Shown here: one piece after another, positions 7,938-16,971 of the stretch
How positions within the stretch are numbered: position 1 is the stretch's first letter
Layout: the number at the start of each line of letters is the position of its first letter
Origin: Pseudomonas sp.
GTDB taxonomy: Bacteria > Pseudomonadota > Gammaproteobacteria > Pseudomonadales > Pseudomonadaceae
Direction: 5' to 3'
Length of the DNA stretch: 64,000 nt
Assembly: GCF_002796985.1 (NCBI RefSeq)
Contig: NZ_PEKX01000011.1
Coordinates: 59,869 to 123,868 of the forward strand
Made by a program: the position numbers and the translations under genes
The notes under the pieces: model-generated
Seen by the model: the letters and a program-made list of their open reading frames with translations, nothing else
What the model was told of the DNA's origin: nothing
Databases searched by the model: none

Positions 7938-9611
7938 TTAGAGGAATGAGGTGAATGCTTCCTTGGCCCAGATTTTCCGGCGTTCGGACTCTGGGTCGGC
8001 TTCAGCCTTGGAGGCCTCGCTCCAGACCATCGTGCTGCGGCTGGAGGTGTCGTACTTGGGCCACTCGGGCACGTTCGGACCATTGGGGTTGCCGGTCTTG
8101 GCAAAGTTTGTCCAGGCGGCAATCATCTGCTCGCTCAACTTCTGATCGACAGCGCGCTGCTCTTTCTCGACGGCATCCCCTCCAGGCACCCATGCCAAAT
8201 CCATGGTTCCGAAGAGGAAAGGAAGCTCCAATGCATGGACGGCGCCCAGATCAGGCGTTCCACTGGGGAGGTATGAAGTGGGCACTTTCCACTGAAAGCG
8301 ATAGAGGTAGACGTTGCCGTGCTGACTCAACTGGCGTTCGGCCATGCGGCGCATGGGCTGAATCATCGAGTAGTCATCGTTCTGAGCCTGGCGAATGATG
8401 TTCTGATCGTCAGTGTTCAGAATTTCTGCATAGCGCTTGTCCAGCTTCGAGCCAATTCGACCTTCAAGACTCGCGAGGTATTTCTCCGGAATTGGCGGTG
8501 TGGCCGGGCCAAAATCCGTCTCCTCGGTGAACATGTTACGGAGCTTGCTGTCGTAGAGACTCCAGTAATTCAGCTCATTCTGAGTGGCTCCTGCCATCAG
8601 ATCGATACCCTTGGCATTACCCGTACTCAGGGCTTTGTTGGGCTCGTCGATGATGACCTGGCCATCAACAAAAGGCGCAAAAAGCAGGTCGCCAATGGCT
8701 GCTTCCTCGAAGGCTTTCTCCTGAGCCACGAGCAGTTGCTCCGGGGTCGCTTTGAGCAGTTCATCTATCGACTTGAAGCCACCGGCGCCGACGATGGTTT
8801 TGCCTGCTTCAAGGGCGAAGCGCTTCGAATGGATAAGATTGCCAGCCCCACTCTGAGCAATAGCTCGTTTGAAGAGCTTCGACGGTTCCTTGGTTGCCAG
8901 TAGTGCGTTCACCGATGCACCGCCGGCAGATTCGCCGAACACAGTGATGTTGTCGGCATCACCGCCGAAAGAGGCAGCGTTGCGCTTGACCCACTCGATG
9001 GCAGCGATCTGGTCGAGCAGACCATTGTTACCGCTTCCCGCGTACTCCGGGCTGATTGCCCCCAGCTCCATGAAACCGAACAGGCCGACGCGATAGTTAA
9101 TGGTAACTACCACAACATCCTGGCTGGCCAATCGATTCCCGTTGTAGAAATCGGAGGAGCCGTTGCCGACGACGAAAGCACCACCGGGGAGGAAGACCAT
9201 GATGGGGCGTTTCTTTTGGTCTGCCGCAGGCGTCCACACGTTCAGGTGGAGGCAATCTTCACTTTCGTAGATTTCTTTCTCGCTGCCGTCCGGGCCACGC
9301 ACAACCCGTCCAGGGAATGGGTACTGCTCCAGAGGGTCTTTAACCTGAGGGCACGTGGAACGGAACTTGTCCGCTGCCAGGACACCGTCCCATTTGCCTG
9401 CCGGCTGAGGCGAGCGGAAGCGCAGCTCACCCACAGGGGCTGCTGCGTATGGGATGCCTTTGAAGGAAATTACCGAGCCCTCGGCAACCCCCCTTACTTC
9501 ACCGCTCTCGGTCTTGGTGCACGCGGCACAGTCCGAGCTGGCCATCACCCCCTGGCTGATCCCCACGCCAGCAACGAGCGCCCCGATCACTGCAATACTT
9601 TTTATTTTCAC
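7938..9611 (-). CDS. Exported type-B carboxylesterase
   Basis: I choose GTG 9611: it has a good Shine-Dalgarno (GGAGACAACT) and gives a signal peptide (KIKSIAVIGALVAGVGISQ, cleavage near VMA-SS), for 557 residues. Family signatures: FKGIPYAAAPVGELRF near the N-terminus, the EDCLHLNVW motif, and the nucleophile elbow FGESAGGAS with the serine at about residue 228; the His region is GAVHALELPFLFG. Such enzymes hydrolyse carboxylic esters. Followed by an outer-membrane protein and an AraC regulator on the same strand, it looks like the catalytic part of a small ester-use operon. The substrate is not evident. Confidence 0.9.
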   Translation of the reverse strand: MKIKSIAVIGALVAGVGISQGVMASSDCAACTKTESGEVRGVAEGSVISFKGIPYAAAPVGELRFRSPQPAGKWDGVLAADKFRSTCPQVKDPLEQYPFPGRVVRGPDGSEKEIYESEDCLHLNVWTPAADQKKRPIMVFLPGGAFVVGNGSSDFYNGNRLASQDVVVVTINYRVGLFGFMELGAISPEYAGSGNNGLLDQIAAIEWVKRNAASFGGDADNITVFGESAGGASVNALLATKEPSKLFKRAIAQSGAGNLIHSKRFALEAGKTIVGAGGFKSIDELLKATPEQLLVAQEKAFEEAAIGDLLFAPFVDGQVIIDEPNKALSTGNAKGIDLMAGATQNELNYWSLYDSKLRNMFTEETDFGPATPPIPEKYLASLEGRIGSKLDKRYAEILNTDDQNIIRQAQNDDYSMIQPMRRMAERQLSQHGNVYLYRFQWKVPTSYLPSGTPDLGAVHALELPFLFGTMDLAWVPGGDAVEKEQRAVDQKLSEQMIAAWTNFAKTGNPNGPNVPEWPKYDTSSRSTMVWSEASKAEADPESERRKIWAKEAFTSFL

Positions 9612-9893
9612 AGTTGTCTCCGAGTTCTTATTAGAGGCTCGGAGCATGCGACGCATGTTGTAACAAGTATTGTACGAGACGGTTGCGGGAGAGATTTCCT
9701 TGGCAGGCGCACGCATCCGAGGGTCAAGAAGCGAGGCAACTCAGCTTCGCAAGAGATATCTGCTGAGGCAAAGCAGAAAGGACGACAGAGTGGGAGTGTT
9801 TGCGCGTGCCAAAGCGGAGCAGAAACACTCATCGCGAAGCAAACAGAGCCAGCTCTAAAGCACAAACGTTAGAACAGTCGGGCTTGCCGGCGG
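9612..9893. other. Esterase upstream region, no gene
   Basis: A/T-richer DNA upstream of the esterase start, expected to hold its promoter. A short perfect dyad TTGT-A-ACAA lies at about 9658-9667. I see no supportable ORF. Confidence 0.4.
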
Positions 9894-10052
9894 ATCGCGG
9901 GCAAGACCCGCTTCTACAGGAAGCACTACACCGTGCGGTTACACGGCGGCTGGGCTTCCGCTGCCTTGGACTTAACCAAGGCCAGAGCGCAGGAGCCCCC
10001 TGTAGGCGCGCCCCATGGGACGCGATCGCGGGCAATGCCCGCTCCTGCAGGG
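9894..10052. repeat. REP-like repeats (family E)
   Basis: Two units of the type GATCGCGGGCAAGACCCGC with a following CTNCAGG tail, at about 9894-9917 and 10021-10051. The same family occurs at 19806-19905. Confidence 0.65.
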
Positions 10053-10063
10053 GGAGCACCAAG

Positions 10064-13000
10064 TCAGGCGCCCTGCCCCTCCTCATCCCGCCGATGCATC
10101 CACCGATACAGCGCCGGCAGTACCAGCAGCGTCAGCGTGGTCGAGGACAGGATGCCGCCAATTACCACCGTCGCCAGCGGCCGCTGTACTTCCGCACCGG
10201 TGCCGGTCGCCAGTGCCATGGGTACGAAGCCCAGCGATGCCACCAGAGCCGTCATCAGCACCGGACGCAAGCGCGTCAGCGCGCCCTCTCGGATCGCCAC
10301 GTCAAGGCCACGCCCCTCCTCTCGCAGACTGCGGATGAAGGAGATCATCACCAAGCCGTTGAGCACCGCCACGCCCGACAGCGCGATGAAGCCGACGCCA
10401 GCGGAAATCGACAAGGGAATGTCCCGCAGCCACAGGGCGACCACCCCGCCGGTGAGGGCGAAGGGAATCCCGGTGAACACCACCAACCCGTCGCGGACGT
10501 TGTTGAACATCATCAGCAAGAGGGTGAACACCAGCAGCAGCGCCACCGGCACCACGATCTGCAAGCGTTGCGCCGCCGACTGCAACTGCTCGAACTGGCC
10601 GCCCCATGTGGTCCAGTAACCGGCCTGCAGCTTCACCTGCTGCTCGATTTTGCCGCTGGCCTCGGAGACGAATGACCCGATATCCCGCCCGCGCACGTTG
10701 GCGCTGACCACGACGAGACGCTTGCCGTTCTCGCGGCTGACCTGGTTCGGCCCCTGCACCAGTTCCAGGCGCGCCACTTCGCCCAGGGTGATGAAGCCGA
10801 TGCGCGAATCCGTGGCGTTGGCCGGGGCCGGCACCGGGATGAGCATGCGCGACAGCGCGTCGATGTCGCTGCGCAGGTTTTCCGGCAGGCGCACGATCAG
10901 GGCGAAGCGGCGGTCGCCCTCGAACAGCGTGCCGGCCTGGCGGCCGCCGATGGCCACGGCGACGTTGTCCTGGATGTCACCGACATTCAGCCCGTAGCGC
11001 GCCGCGCGCTGGCGGTCGATGTTCACGGTGAGCACCGGCAAGCCGCTGGTCTGTTCGACCTTCACCTCGGAAGAACCCTGCACCTGGCGCAGCACGCCAG
11101 CGATCTGCTCGGCGGTCTGGTTCAGCACCGCCATGTCGTCGCCAAAAACCTTCACCGCCACGTCGCTGCGCACGCCGGAGATCAGCTCGTTAAAGCGCAG
11201 CTGGATCGGTTGCGACAGCTCGTAGGCGCTGCCCGGCACGCCGTTGGCGGCCTCCTGGATTTCCGCCTCCAGCTGCGCGCGGCTCTTCTTCGGGTCGGGC
11301 CATTGCTCCTTGGGCTTGAGCATCACGTAGGCGTCGGAAATGTTCGGCGGCATCGGATCGGAGGCAATCTCCGCGGTGCCGGTGCGGCTGAACATACGCT
11401 GCGCTTCCGGCACCTTGGCCAGCACCTGGCGCTCGAGTTTCTCCTGCATGGCCACCGATTGCGACAGGCTGGTGCCCGGCGTGCGCAGCGATTGCAGGGC
11501 GAAGTCGCCCTCACCCAGGCTGGGCACGAACTCGCTGCCCATGCGGCTGGCCAGCACGCCCGAGAGCACCACCAGCACAGCGGCGAAAGCGAACACCAGC
11601 GCGCGGCGTGCCATCACCCAGTCCAGCACCGGTTCGTAGGCCCGGCGCGCACTGCGCATCAGCAGGTTTTCCTCTTCCTTGACCTTGCCGGTGATGAACA
11701 GCGCGATGGCCGCCGGCACGAAGGTCACCGAGAGAATCATCGCCCCCAGCAGCGCCAGCACCACGGTGAAGGCCATGGGGTGGAACATTTTCCCCTCGAC
11801 GCCGGTGAGGGCGAAGATCGGCAGGTACACCACCATGATGATCAACTGGCCATAGATCAGCGCCCGGCGCGCCTCCTTCGACGCGGCGAAGACTTCGTGC
11901 ATGCGCTCGCTGCGGGTCAGCATGCGACCGTGGTGTTGCTGGGCATGCGCCAGGCGGCGGATGGCGTTCTCGACGATCACCACGGCGCCGTCGACGATGA
12001 TGCCGAAGTCCAGCGCGCCGAGGCTCATCAGGTTGGCGCTGATGCGGTTGCTGAACATGCCGGTGAAGGTGAACAGCATGGCCAGCGGGATCACCATGGC
12101 GGTGATCAGCGCCGCGCGGATGTTGCCGAGGAACAGGAAGAGCACCGCGATCACCAGGATCGCGCCCTCGGTGAGGTTGCGCTTGACCGTGGCGATGGCC
12201 TTGTCCACCAGTTGCGTGCGGTCGTAGACGGTCACCGCCTTGACGCCGGCCGGCAGCGTGCGGTTGATCTCCTCCAGCTTGGCAGCGGCGGCCTTGGCAA
12301 CGGTGCGGCTGTTCTCGCCGATCAGCATGAACACCGTGCCGAGCACCACTTCGCGGCCATCCTCGGTCGCGGCGCCGGTGCGCAGCTCGCGGCCGAGATC
12401 GACCTCGGCAACGCTGCGCAGACGGATCGGCGTACCGTCGACGTTGGCGACCACGATGTTGGCGATATCCTCCAGGCTGCCGACCTGCCCCGGCGCGCGC
12501 ACCAGCAGCTGTTCACCATTGCGTTCGATGTAGCCGGCACCGACGTTGGCGTTGTTGCGCTCCAGCGCGGCGATCACGTCCGCCAGGGTCAAGCGGTAGG
12601 CGGCCAGCCGGCGGGTGTCGGGCGCGACCTGGAATTGCTTGGCAAAGCCGCCAATGGTGTTCACCTCGGCCACGCCGGGCACATTGCGCAACTGCGGCTT
12701 GATCACCCAATCCTGGATCACCCGCAGGTCGGTCGGCGTGTACTCGCTGCCGTCCTCCTTGCGCGCGCCCTGCTCGGCCTCAATGGTCCACAGGAAGATT
12801 TCCCCGAGGCCGGTGGAGATCGGCCCCATGGCCGACTCGACGCCTTCGGGCAACTGCTCGCGCGCCTGCTGCAGGCGTTCGTTGACCAGTTGGCGGGCAA
12901 AGAACAGGTCGGTGCCGTCCTTGAAGATCACCGTCACCTGCGACAGCCCCGAGCGCGAGATCGAGCGCGTCTGCTGCAGGCCCGGCAAGCCCGCCATGGC

Positions 13001-13213
13001 GGTCTCCACCGGGTAGGTAATGCGTTGTTCGGTTTCCAGCGGGGTAAAGCCCGGCGCCGAGGTGTTGACCTGCACCTGCACGTTGGTGATATCGGGGACC
13101 GCGTCGATGGGCAGCTTCTGGTAGCTGGCGATGCCCAGACCGGCCATGCCGAGGACGGCGAGCAGCACGAGATAACGCTGCTCGATGGCGAAACGAATGA
13201 TGCGTTCAAACAT
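10064..13213 (-). CDS. czcA: CzcA heavy-metal RND efflux pump
   Basis: The product is 1049 residues, the normal length of the HME family. The N-terminus MFERIIRFAIEQRYLVLLAV and the membrane-helix signature DFGIIVDGAVVIVEN fit the HME1 (Zn/Co/Cd) subgroup rather than the Cu/Ag pumps. It is the inner-membrane proton-driven antiporter of a tripartite CzcCBA system. It follows czcB by 12 bp. Operon order is czcC, small ORF, czcB, czcA, transcribed away from czcRS. The promoter upstream of czcC carries a composite response-regulator box. Confidence 0.95.
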   Translation of the reverse strand: MFERIIRFAIEQRYLVLLAVLGMAGLGIASYQKLPIDAVPDITNVQVQVNTSAPGFTPLETEQRITYPVETAMAGLPGLQQTRSISRSGLSQVTVIFKDGTDLFFARQLVNERLQQAREQLPEGVESAMGPISTGLGEIFLWTIEAEQGARKEDGSEYTPTDLRVIQDWVIKPQLRNVPGVAEVNTIGGFAKQFQVAPDTRRLAAYRLTLADVIAALERNNANVGAGYIERNGEQLLVRAPGQVGSLEDIANIVVANVDGTPIRLRSVAEVDLGRELRTGAATEDGREVVLGTVFMLIGENSRTVAKAAAAKLEEINRTLPAGVKAVTVYDRTQLVDKAIATVKRNLTEGAILVIAVLFLFLGNIRAALITAMVIPLAMLFTFTGMFSNRISANLMSLGALDFGIIVDGAVVIVENAIRRLAHAQQHHGRMLTRSERMHEVFAASKEARRALIYGQLIIMVVYLPIFALTGVEGKMFHPMAFTVVLALLGAMILSVTFVPAAIALFITGKVKEEENLLMRSARRAYEPVLDWVMARRALVFAFAAVLVVLSGVLASRMGSEFVPSLGEGDFALQSLRTPGTSLSQSVAMQEKLERQVLAKVPEAQRMFSRTGTAEIASDPMPPNISDAYVMLKPKEQWPDPKKSRAQLEAEIQEAANGVPGSAYELSQPIQLRFNELISGVRSDVAVKVFGDDMAVLNQTAEQIAGVLRQVQGSSEVKVEQTSGLPVLTVNIDRQRAARYGLNVGDIQDNVAVAIGGRQAGTLFEGDRRFALIVRLPENLRSDIDALSRMLIPVPAPANATDSRIGFITLGEVARLELVQGPNQVSRENGKRLVVVSANVRGRDIGSFVSEASGKIEQQVKLQAGYWTTWGGQFEQLQSAAQRLQIVVPVALLLVFTLLLMMFNNVRDGLVVFTGIPFALTGGVVALWLRDIPLSISAGVGFIALSGVAVLNGLVMISFIRSLREEGRGLDVAIREGALTRLRPVLMTALVASLGFVPMALATGTGAEVQRPLATVVIGGILSSTTLTLLVLPALYRWMHRRDEEGQGA

Positions 13214-13225
13214 GGGAGCGCCCCG

Positions 13226-14476
13226 TCAGTGAGCGTGGGACGCCGAGCTCTTGCCCAGCTCCGACTTGAGAATGAAGCTGCCTTCGGTAGCCACCTGATC
13301 ACCGGCGACGAGACCGGCCAGCACTTCGACCTGACCGGCACTGCGCGCGCCAAGATCGACCGGGCGCGGGTCGAAACCCTCGGCGCTGCGCACGAACACG
13401 CTGGGCTTGCCCTCCACTTCCTGGATCGCCTGTTCCGGCACTGCGACCGCCACCTGGCGCGCGTTGCTACTCACCCGCACGTTGACGAACAGGCCGGGGC
13501 GCCACGCCCCATCAGGGTTGGCCAGGGTGACGCGGGCCACCGCGCTGCGGGTCTGCTCGCCGAGCAGGTTGCCGACATAGCTGACGCGGCCGTCGACCTG
13601 CATGCCCAGGTCCGCCGCTTCCACCCGCGCCGGCTTGCCTACCTGCACCCGTGCCAGGTCCTGAGGCGCCACGCTGAAGCTGGCCCAGACCCGCGACAGG
13701 TCGGACAGGGTGAAGGCCGCTGTGGTCTCGCTGACCACTTCGCCGGGCACCAGGTGCTTCTCCACGACTACCCCATCGAAAGGTGCACGCAGTTCATAGC
13801 GATTACCGCCGGCGCTGGCCGACACGCCGCTCAAGGCGTTGGTCTTCTGCTGCGCGTTGGCCAGGGCGATGCGCGCTTCTTCCAGGTCCTGACGTGCCTG
13901 CAGGTAGTCCTGCTCGGCGGAAATCTTTTCCTGCCACAACTCCCGCTCGCGCTCGAAGGTCTTGCTCGCCAGGCCCACCCGGCGCTGCGCGGCGGCCAGT
14001 TCGCTGCGCAATTCGGAGACCTGCTGGCTGGCGATCACGGCCAGCAACGCGCCCTTCTTCACGCTCTGCCCCAGTTCCACCGCCACCGACTCCACCACCC
14101 CCGGCGTGCGCGGCACGACGTGGGCAGTGCGGTCCTGGTCAAAGCCGATTTCGCCGGGCAGGCTGAAGGCTTCGTCCAGCGCACGCGGGCCGGCGGTCGC
14201 CAGCTGGATGCCGGCCGCCTCGATCTGTGCGGGGCTCAGGTGCAGGCCTTGCTCTTCGGCTTCAGATTCCTGCGCGGCGTGGTGTTCGCCATCGCCATGG
14301 CTGGGCGCTTCGGCGTGGCGGGTTGGCGCGGCACTGCCGTGGTGCTCGCCGTCAGCATGGGTCGCATCGTCGAGATGGGGGCCGTCAGCCTGTTCGCTGC
14401 CCATCCAGGCGTAGGCGCTGACACCGAGCGCCGAGGCCAGTAGCACGGCGAGGGCAAGAGGGGTTTTCTTGATCAT
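13226..14476 (-). CDS. czcB: CzcB periplasmic adaptor of the metal efflux pump
   Basis: The product is 416 residues from ATG 14476. The N-terminal membrane/signal segment (IKKTPLALAVLLASALGVSA) is followed by a stretch very rich in His, Asp and Glu (residues about 30-75), a plausible metal-binding tail seen in CzcB proteins. The remainder has the biotinyl-lipoyl, alpha-hairpin and beta-barrel order of RND adaptors, with VVPRTPGVVESV and GELRAPFDGVVVEKHLVPG-like lipoyl half-motifs. Start overlaps the stop of the small upstream ORF by 4 bp. Confidence 0.93.
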   Translation of the reverse strand: MIKKTPLALAVLLASALGVSAYAWMGSEQADGPHLDDATHADGEHHGSAAPTRHAEAPSHGDGEHHAAQESEAEEQGLHLSPAQIEAAGIQLATAGPRALDEAFSLPGEIGFDQDRTAHVVPRTPGVVESVAVELGQSVKKGALLAVIASQQVSELRSELAAAQRRVGLASKTFERERELWQEKISAEQDYLQARQDLEEARIALANAQQKTNALSGVSASAGGNRYELRAPFDGVVVEKHLVPGEVVSETTAAFTLSDLSRVWASFSVAPQDLARVQVGKPARVEAADLGMQVDGRVSYVGNLLGEQTRSAVARVTLANPDGAWRPGLFVNVRVSSNARQVAVAVPEQAIQEVEGKPSVFVRSAEGFDPRPVDLGARSAGQVEVLAGLVAGDQVATEGSFILKSELGKSSASHAH

Positions 14477-14667
14477 GGAAGCTCCGGGAAAAGTCCGCCG
14501 ACGCTGCGTCGAGGCGCAGGCCGCGCAGGGTGATGGAGGGTGCTGAAGAGGTCGTGGATGCACCAATGGACGGGCAGGCTGGCGGTCGGCGCGGCGGCGG
14601 ATGGCGTCAGACTCACGAGCAGCAGGCCGAGCCAGGCGCAACGACGGTTAGCGCGCCGCGCCGACAT
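14473..14667 (-). CDS. Small predicted exported protein between czcC and czcB
   Basis: A 64-codon ORF fills the gap between czcC and czcB exactly. Its start lies 20 bp inside czcC and its stop overlaps the czcB start as ATGA. The N-terminus (two Arg pairs, then CAWLGLLLVSL and TPSAAA) looks like a signal peptide; the remaining 40 residues contain a Cys and three His. No clear Shine-Dalgarno is visible, so translation would depend on coupling to czcC. By position it recalls small periplasmic CzcI-type proteins of other czc operons, but I see no sequence match. Confidence 0.4.
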   Translation of the reverse strand: MSARRANRRCAWLGLLLVSLTPSAAAPTASLPVHWCIHDLFSTLHHPARPAPRRSVGGLFPELP

Positions 14668-15907
14668 CGCCGTAGACCCGTTCGATGCGGCCCCAGGCGT
14701 CGCTGACCTGGGCCAGCGCACTCAGGTACTGGTCGCGGGCGGTGATCAGGGTGCGCTGGGCGTCGAGCACTTCGAGGAAGCCGAACTTGCCCATCTCGAA
14801 ACCGCGTGTGGCGCTCTCCACCGCGGTCTGGGCGCTGGGCAGGATGGTCTGGCGGAAGGCGTTCACCTCGCCCTGGGCGGTGCTCCACTGCTGCAGCGCC
14901 TGCTGGGTTTCCTGGCGCAAGCGCAGCTCGGTGGCATTGCGCAGGTCGCGGGCCTGATCGGCGCGGCGCGACTCGGCAAGAATGTTGCCCTGGTTACGGT
15001 CGAACAGCGGCAGCGGCAAGCTGAAGCCGATCACCGCAATGCGGTCACGGTTGCCGGCGTCGAGGGTTTCCTGGGTGCCCAGGCTGACGTCAAGGTCGGG
15101 AATACGCTGGGTCTTCGCCAGTCGCACGGCGGCCTCGCCTTCGTCGATACGGGTTTGCGCCAGGCGCATTTCCGCGCTGTCGCCCAGCCGGTCGAGTAGT
15201 TGGTTGCTGCTGGGCAACTCGGGCAGCGGGCGAGCGCTGTCGCTGCGTACGCCAGTGAAGTCCGGCAACGCCAGCCCCATCAACGTCGCCAGCGCCTGGT
15301 TGGCGTCGGCCCGCTCGCGGCGGGCGCGGCTCTGCTCCAGGCGCACCTCGGCCAGTTGCACCTGCGCGCGGTTGGCCTCCAGCGGCGGTGCCTTGCCGGC
15401 GCGCACACGCCCCTCGGCGGCAACCACCCCGCGCTGCGCCAGCTCAACCGACTGTTGCGCCAGACGCTCACGCTCCTGGGCGCGCAACGCCGTGTAAAAG
15501 GCGGCGATCACCTCACCGCGCAGTTGATTGCGCCGCGCCTGCAGGCTCAGCGCCGCGACGTCCTGACCGCGCTCGGCCAGCTCCACCCGCGCGCCACGCT
15601 TGCCGCCCAGTTCCAGCGGCTGGCTGATGCCGACGGTGGTGGTGCGGTTGCGCGACTCGGTGCCCTCCTGCTGCCAGGACAACGTCGGGTTGCGTAACAG
15701 CCCGGCCTGATCCCGCAGCCCCTGGGCGATGCCGATCTCGCGGCCACTGGCGGCCAGCTCGGGGTTACCACTGGCGGCGGCCTGCAGGGCATCCTCGATG
15801 CCGATCTCGCGGGCCTCGGCCCAGGCGGGGATCTGCCAGAACAGCCAGACGAGCAGAGCTGCCCGCGGAACGAATCCAGAACGTCTTGAAAACACGGCGA
15901 ACCTCAC
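14648..15907 (-). CDS. czcC: CzcC outer-membrane channel of the metal efflux pump
   Basis: The product is 419 residues of the TolC/OEP family. Signal peptide ends near IPAWAEA; the mature protein begins REIGIEDALQAAASGNPEL, typical of CzcC, and holds two OEP repeats. GTG 15907 is the only reasonable start upstream of the signal peptide; its ribosome-binding site is weak. It forms the outer-membrane exit of CzcCBA. First gene of the operon, with the composite promoter about 45 bp upstream. Confidence 0.92.
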   Translation of the reverse strand: MRFAVFSRRSGFVPRAALLVWLFWQIPAWAEAREIGIEDALQAAASGNPELAASGREIGIAQGLRDQAGLLRNPTLSWQQEGTESRNRTTTVGISQPLELGGKRGARVELAERGQDVAALSLQARRNQLRGEVIAAFYTALRAQERERLAQQSVELAQRGVVAAEGRVRAGKAPPLEANRAQVQLAEVRLEQSRARRERADANQALATLMGLALPDFTGVRSDSARPLPELPSSNQLLDRLGDSAEMRLAQTRIDEGEAAVRLAKTQRIPDLDVSLGTQETLDAGNRDRIAVIGFSLPLPLFDRNQGNILAESRRADQARDLRNATELRLRQETQQALQQWSTAQGEVNAFRQTILPSAQTAVESATRGFEMGKFGFLEVLDAQRTLITARDQYLSALAQVSDAWGRIERVYGDVGAAR

Positions 15908-15951
15908 ACGGTGGAGTCAACTTCGACGGCGTGCCGTCATTTCCTCCGGGC

Positions 15952-16005
15952 AAGCTAAGTGCGCCTCGCTAGCGACAAGGTGACTGAATAATTACAAACA
16001 TGTAA
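15952..16005 (-). promoter_or_regulatory. czcCBA promoter with composite response-regulator box
   Basis: Read on the minus strand: TTACA-TGTT-TGTAA (15992-16005; the dyad extends to AATTACA/TGTAATT, 15990-16007), after 8 nt TCA, after 6 nt CGCTA, after 12 nt the -10 element TAGCTT (15952-15957). Register is identical to the boxes at 4169, 5660 and 18779. The box centres near -50, where OmpR-family activators such as CzcR act. Confidence 0.7.
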
Positions 16006-16188
16006 TTGGCCATCGGCCGAGTTCCCGTTGTATGTATTTAAAAAGGCCCAACGGCTTATCCAGGTAACTTCAGGAAACAATTAGCGCCACTACGGTGAAA
16101 TCCTCTTCCTCCTGAAACCCCTTACAGACCAGCCACCTACAGAACTTTCCCAACGCCGATCGCGGTAGAAAATGCGACATCGCCACGA

Positions 16189-16219
16189 TTGACCCTGAAG
16201 TCGCTACAGCTTCTAGACT
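16189..16219 (+). promoter_or_regulatory. Possible sigma-70 promoter of czcRS
   Basis: TTGACC (16189-16194) is followed 16-19 nt later by TTCTAGACT, which could supply a weak -10. Nothing like the composite box is seen on this side of the divergent region. The rest of 16006-16296 shows no gene. Confidence 0.3.
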
Positions 16220-16296
16220 GCGCCCGTTTTCCCAGACGCGGCGAACTTGCCTGCGCCTGCCGCAGCACTCTTCAAGTAATTACCGGGTAACTATCC

Positions 16297-16971
16297 ATGA
16301 AAATCCTGCTCATCGAGGACGACCACAAGACGGCCGACTATCTGCAACAGGGGCTGAGCGAAAGCGGCTATGTCGTCGACCGCGCCGACAATGGCGTCGA
16401 CGGCCTGCACCTGGCCCGGCAGTGCGCCTACGACCTGATCATCCTCGATGTGAACCTGCCGCAGATGGACGGCTGGGACGTGCTCGCCAGCCTGCGCCAG
16501 CACAGCGACATCCGGGTGATGATGCTCACCGCCCGCGGCCGCCTCACCGAACGGGTGAAAGGCTTCGACCTGGGCGCCGACGACTACCTGCTCAAGCCCT
16601 TCGAGTTCCCCGAACTGCTGGCCCGCGTGCGCTCGCTGCTGCGTCGCAGCGAACGCATCGACCAGCCCCAGGTGCTGGAGATCGGCGGCCTGGAGCTGGA
16701 CCCAGGCCGCCACCGCGCCTACCGCGACAGCCAGCGCATCGACCTGACCAGCAAGGAGTTCGCCCTGTTGCATCTGTTGATGAGCCGCAGCGGTGAAGTG
16801 CTCTCGCGCACGCAGATCATCTCGCTGGTCTGGGACATGAACTTCGACTGCGACACCAACGTGGTGGAAGTCACCATCCGCCGCCTGCGCGCCAAGATCG
16901 ACGATCCCTTCGCCGAGAAGCTGATCCACACCCTGCGCGGAGTCGGCTACGTGCTGGAATCCCGCGCATGA
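16297..16971 (+). CDS. czcR: CzcR OmpR-family response regulator
   Basis: The product is 224 residues. Receiver domain 1-115 has the acidic pocket (IEDDH), phospho-acceptor Asp in LIILDVNLPQMDGWD, and Lys in LLKPFEF. Winged-helix domain about 125-220 includes LTSKEFALLHLLMSRSGEV and ends NVVEVTIRRLRAKID...RGVGYVLE. Divergent from czcCBA and overlapping czcS by 4 bp, which identifies it as the metal-responsive regulator CzcR (CopR/CusR subfamily). Likely targets are the four composite boxes described here. Confidence 0.92.
   Translation: MKILLIEDDHKTADYLQQGLSESGYVVDRADNGVDGLHLARQCAYDLIILDVNLPQMDGWDVLASLRQHSDIRVMMLTARGRLTERVKGFDLGADDYLLKPFEFPELLARVRSLLRRSERIDQPQVLEIGGLELDPGRHRAYRDSQRIDLTSKEFALLHLLMSRSGEVLSRTQIISLVWDMNFDCDTNVVEVTIRRLRAKIDDPFAEKLIHTLRGVGYVLESRA

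Noticed and set aside
11210..14443. Plus-strand open frame of 1077 codons opposite czcA and czcB
   Set aside because: Antisense shadow of high-G+C coding sequence; composition is His/Gln/Arg-rich without any recognisable domain.
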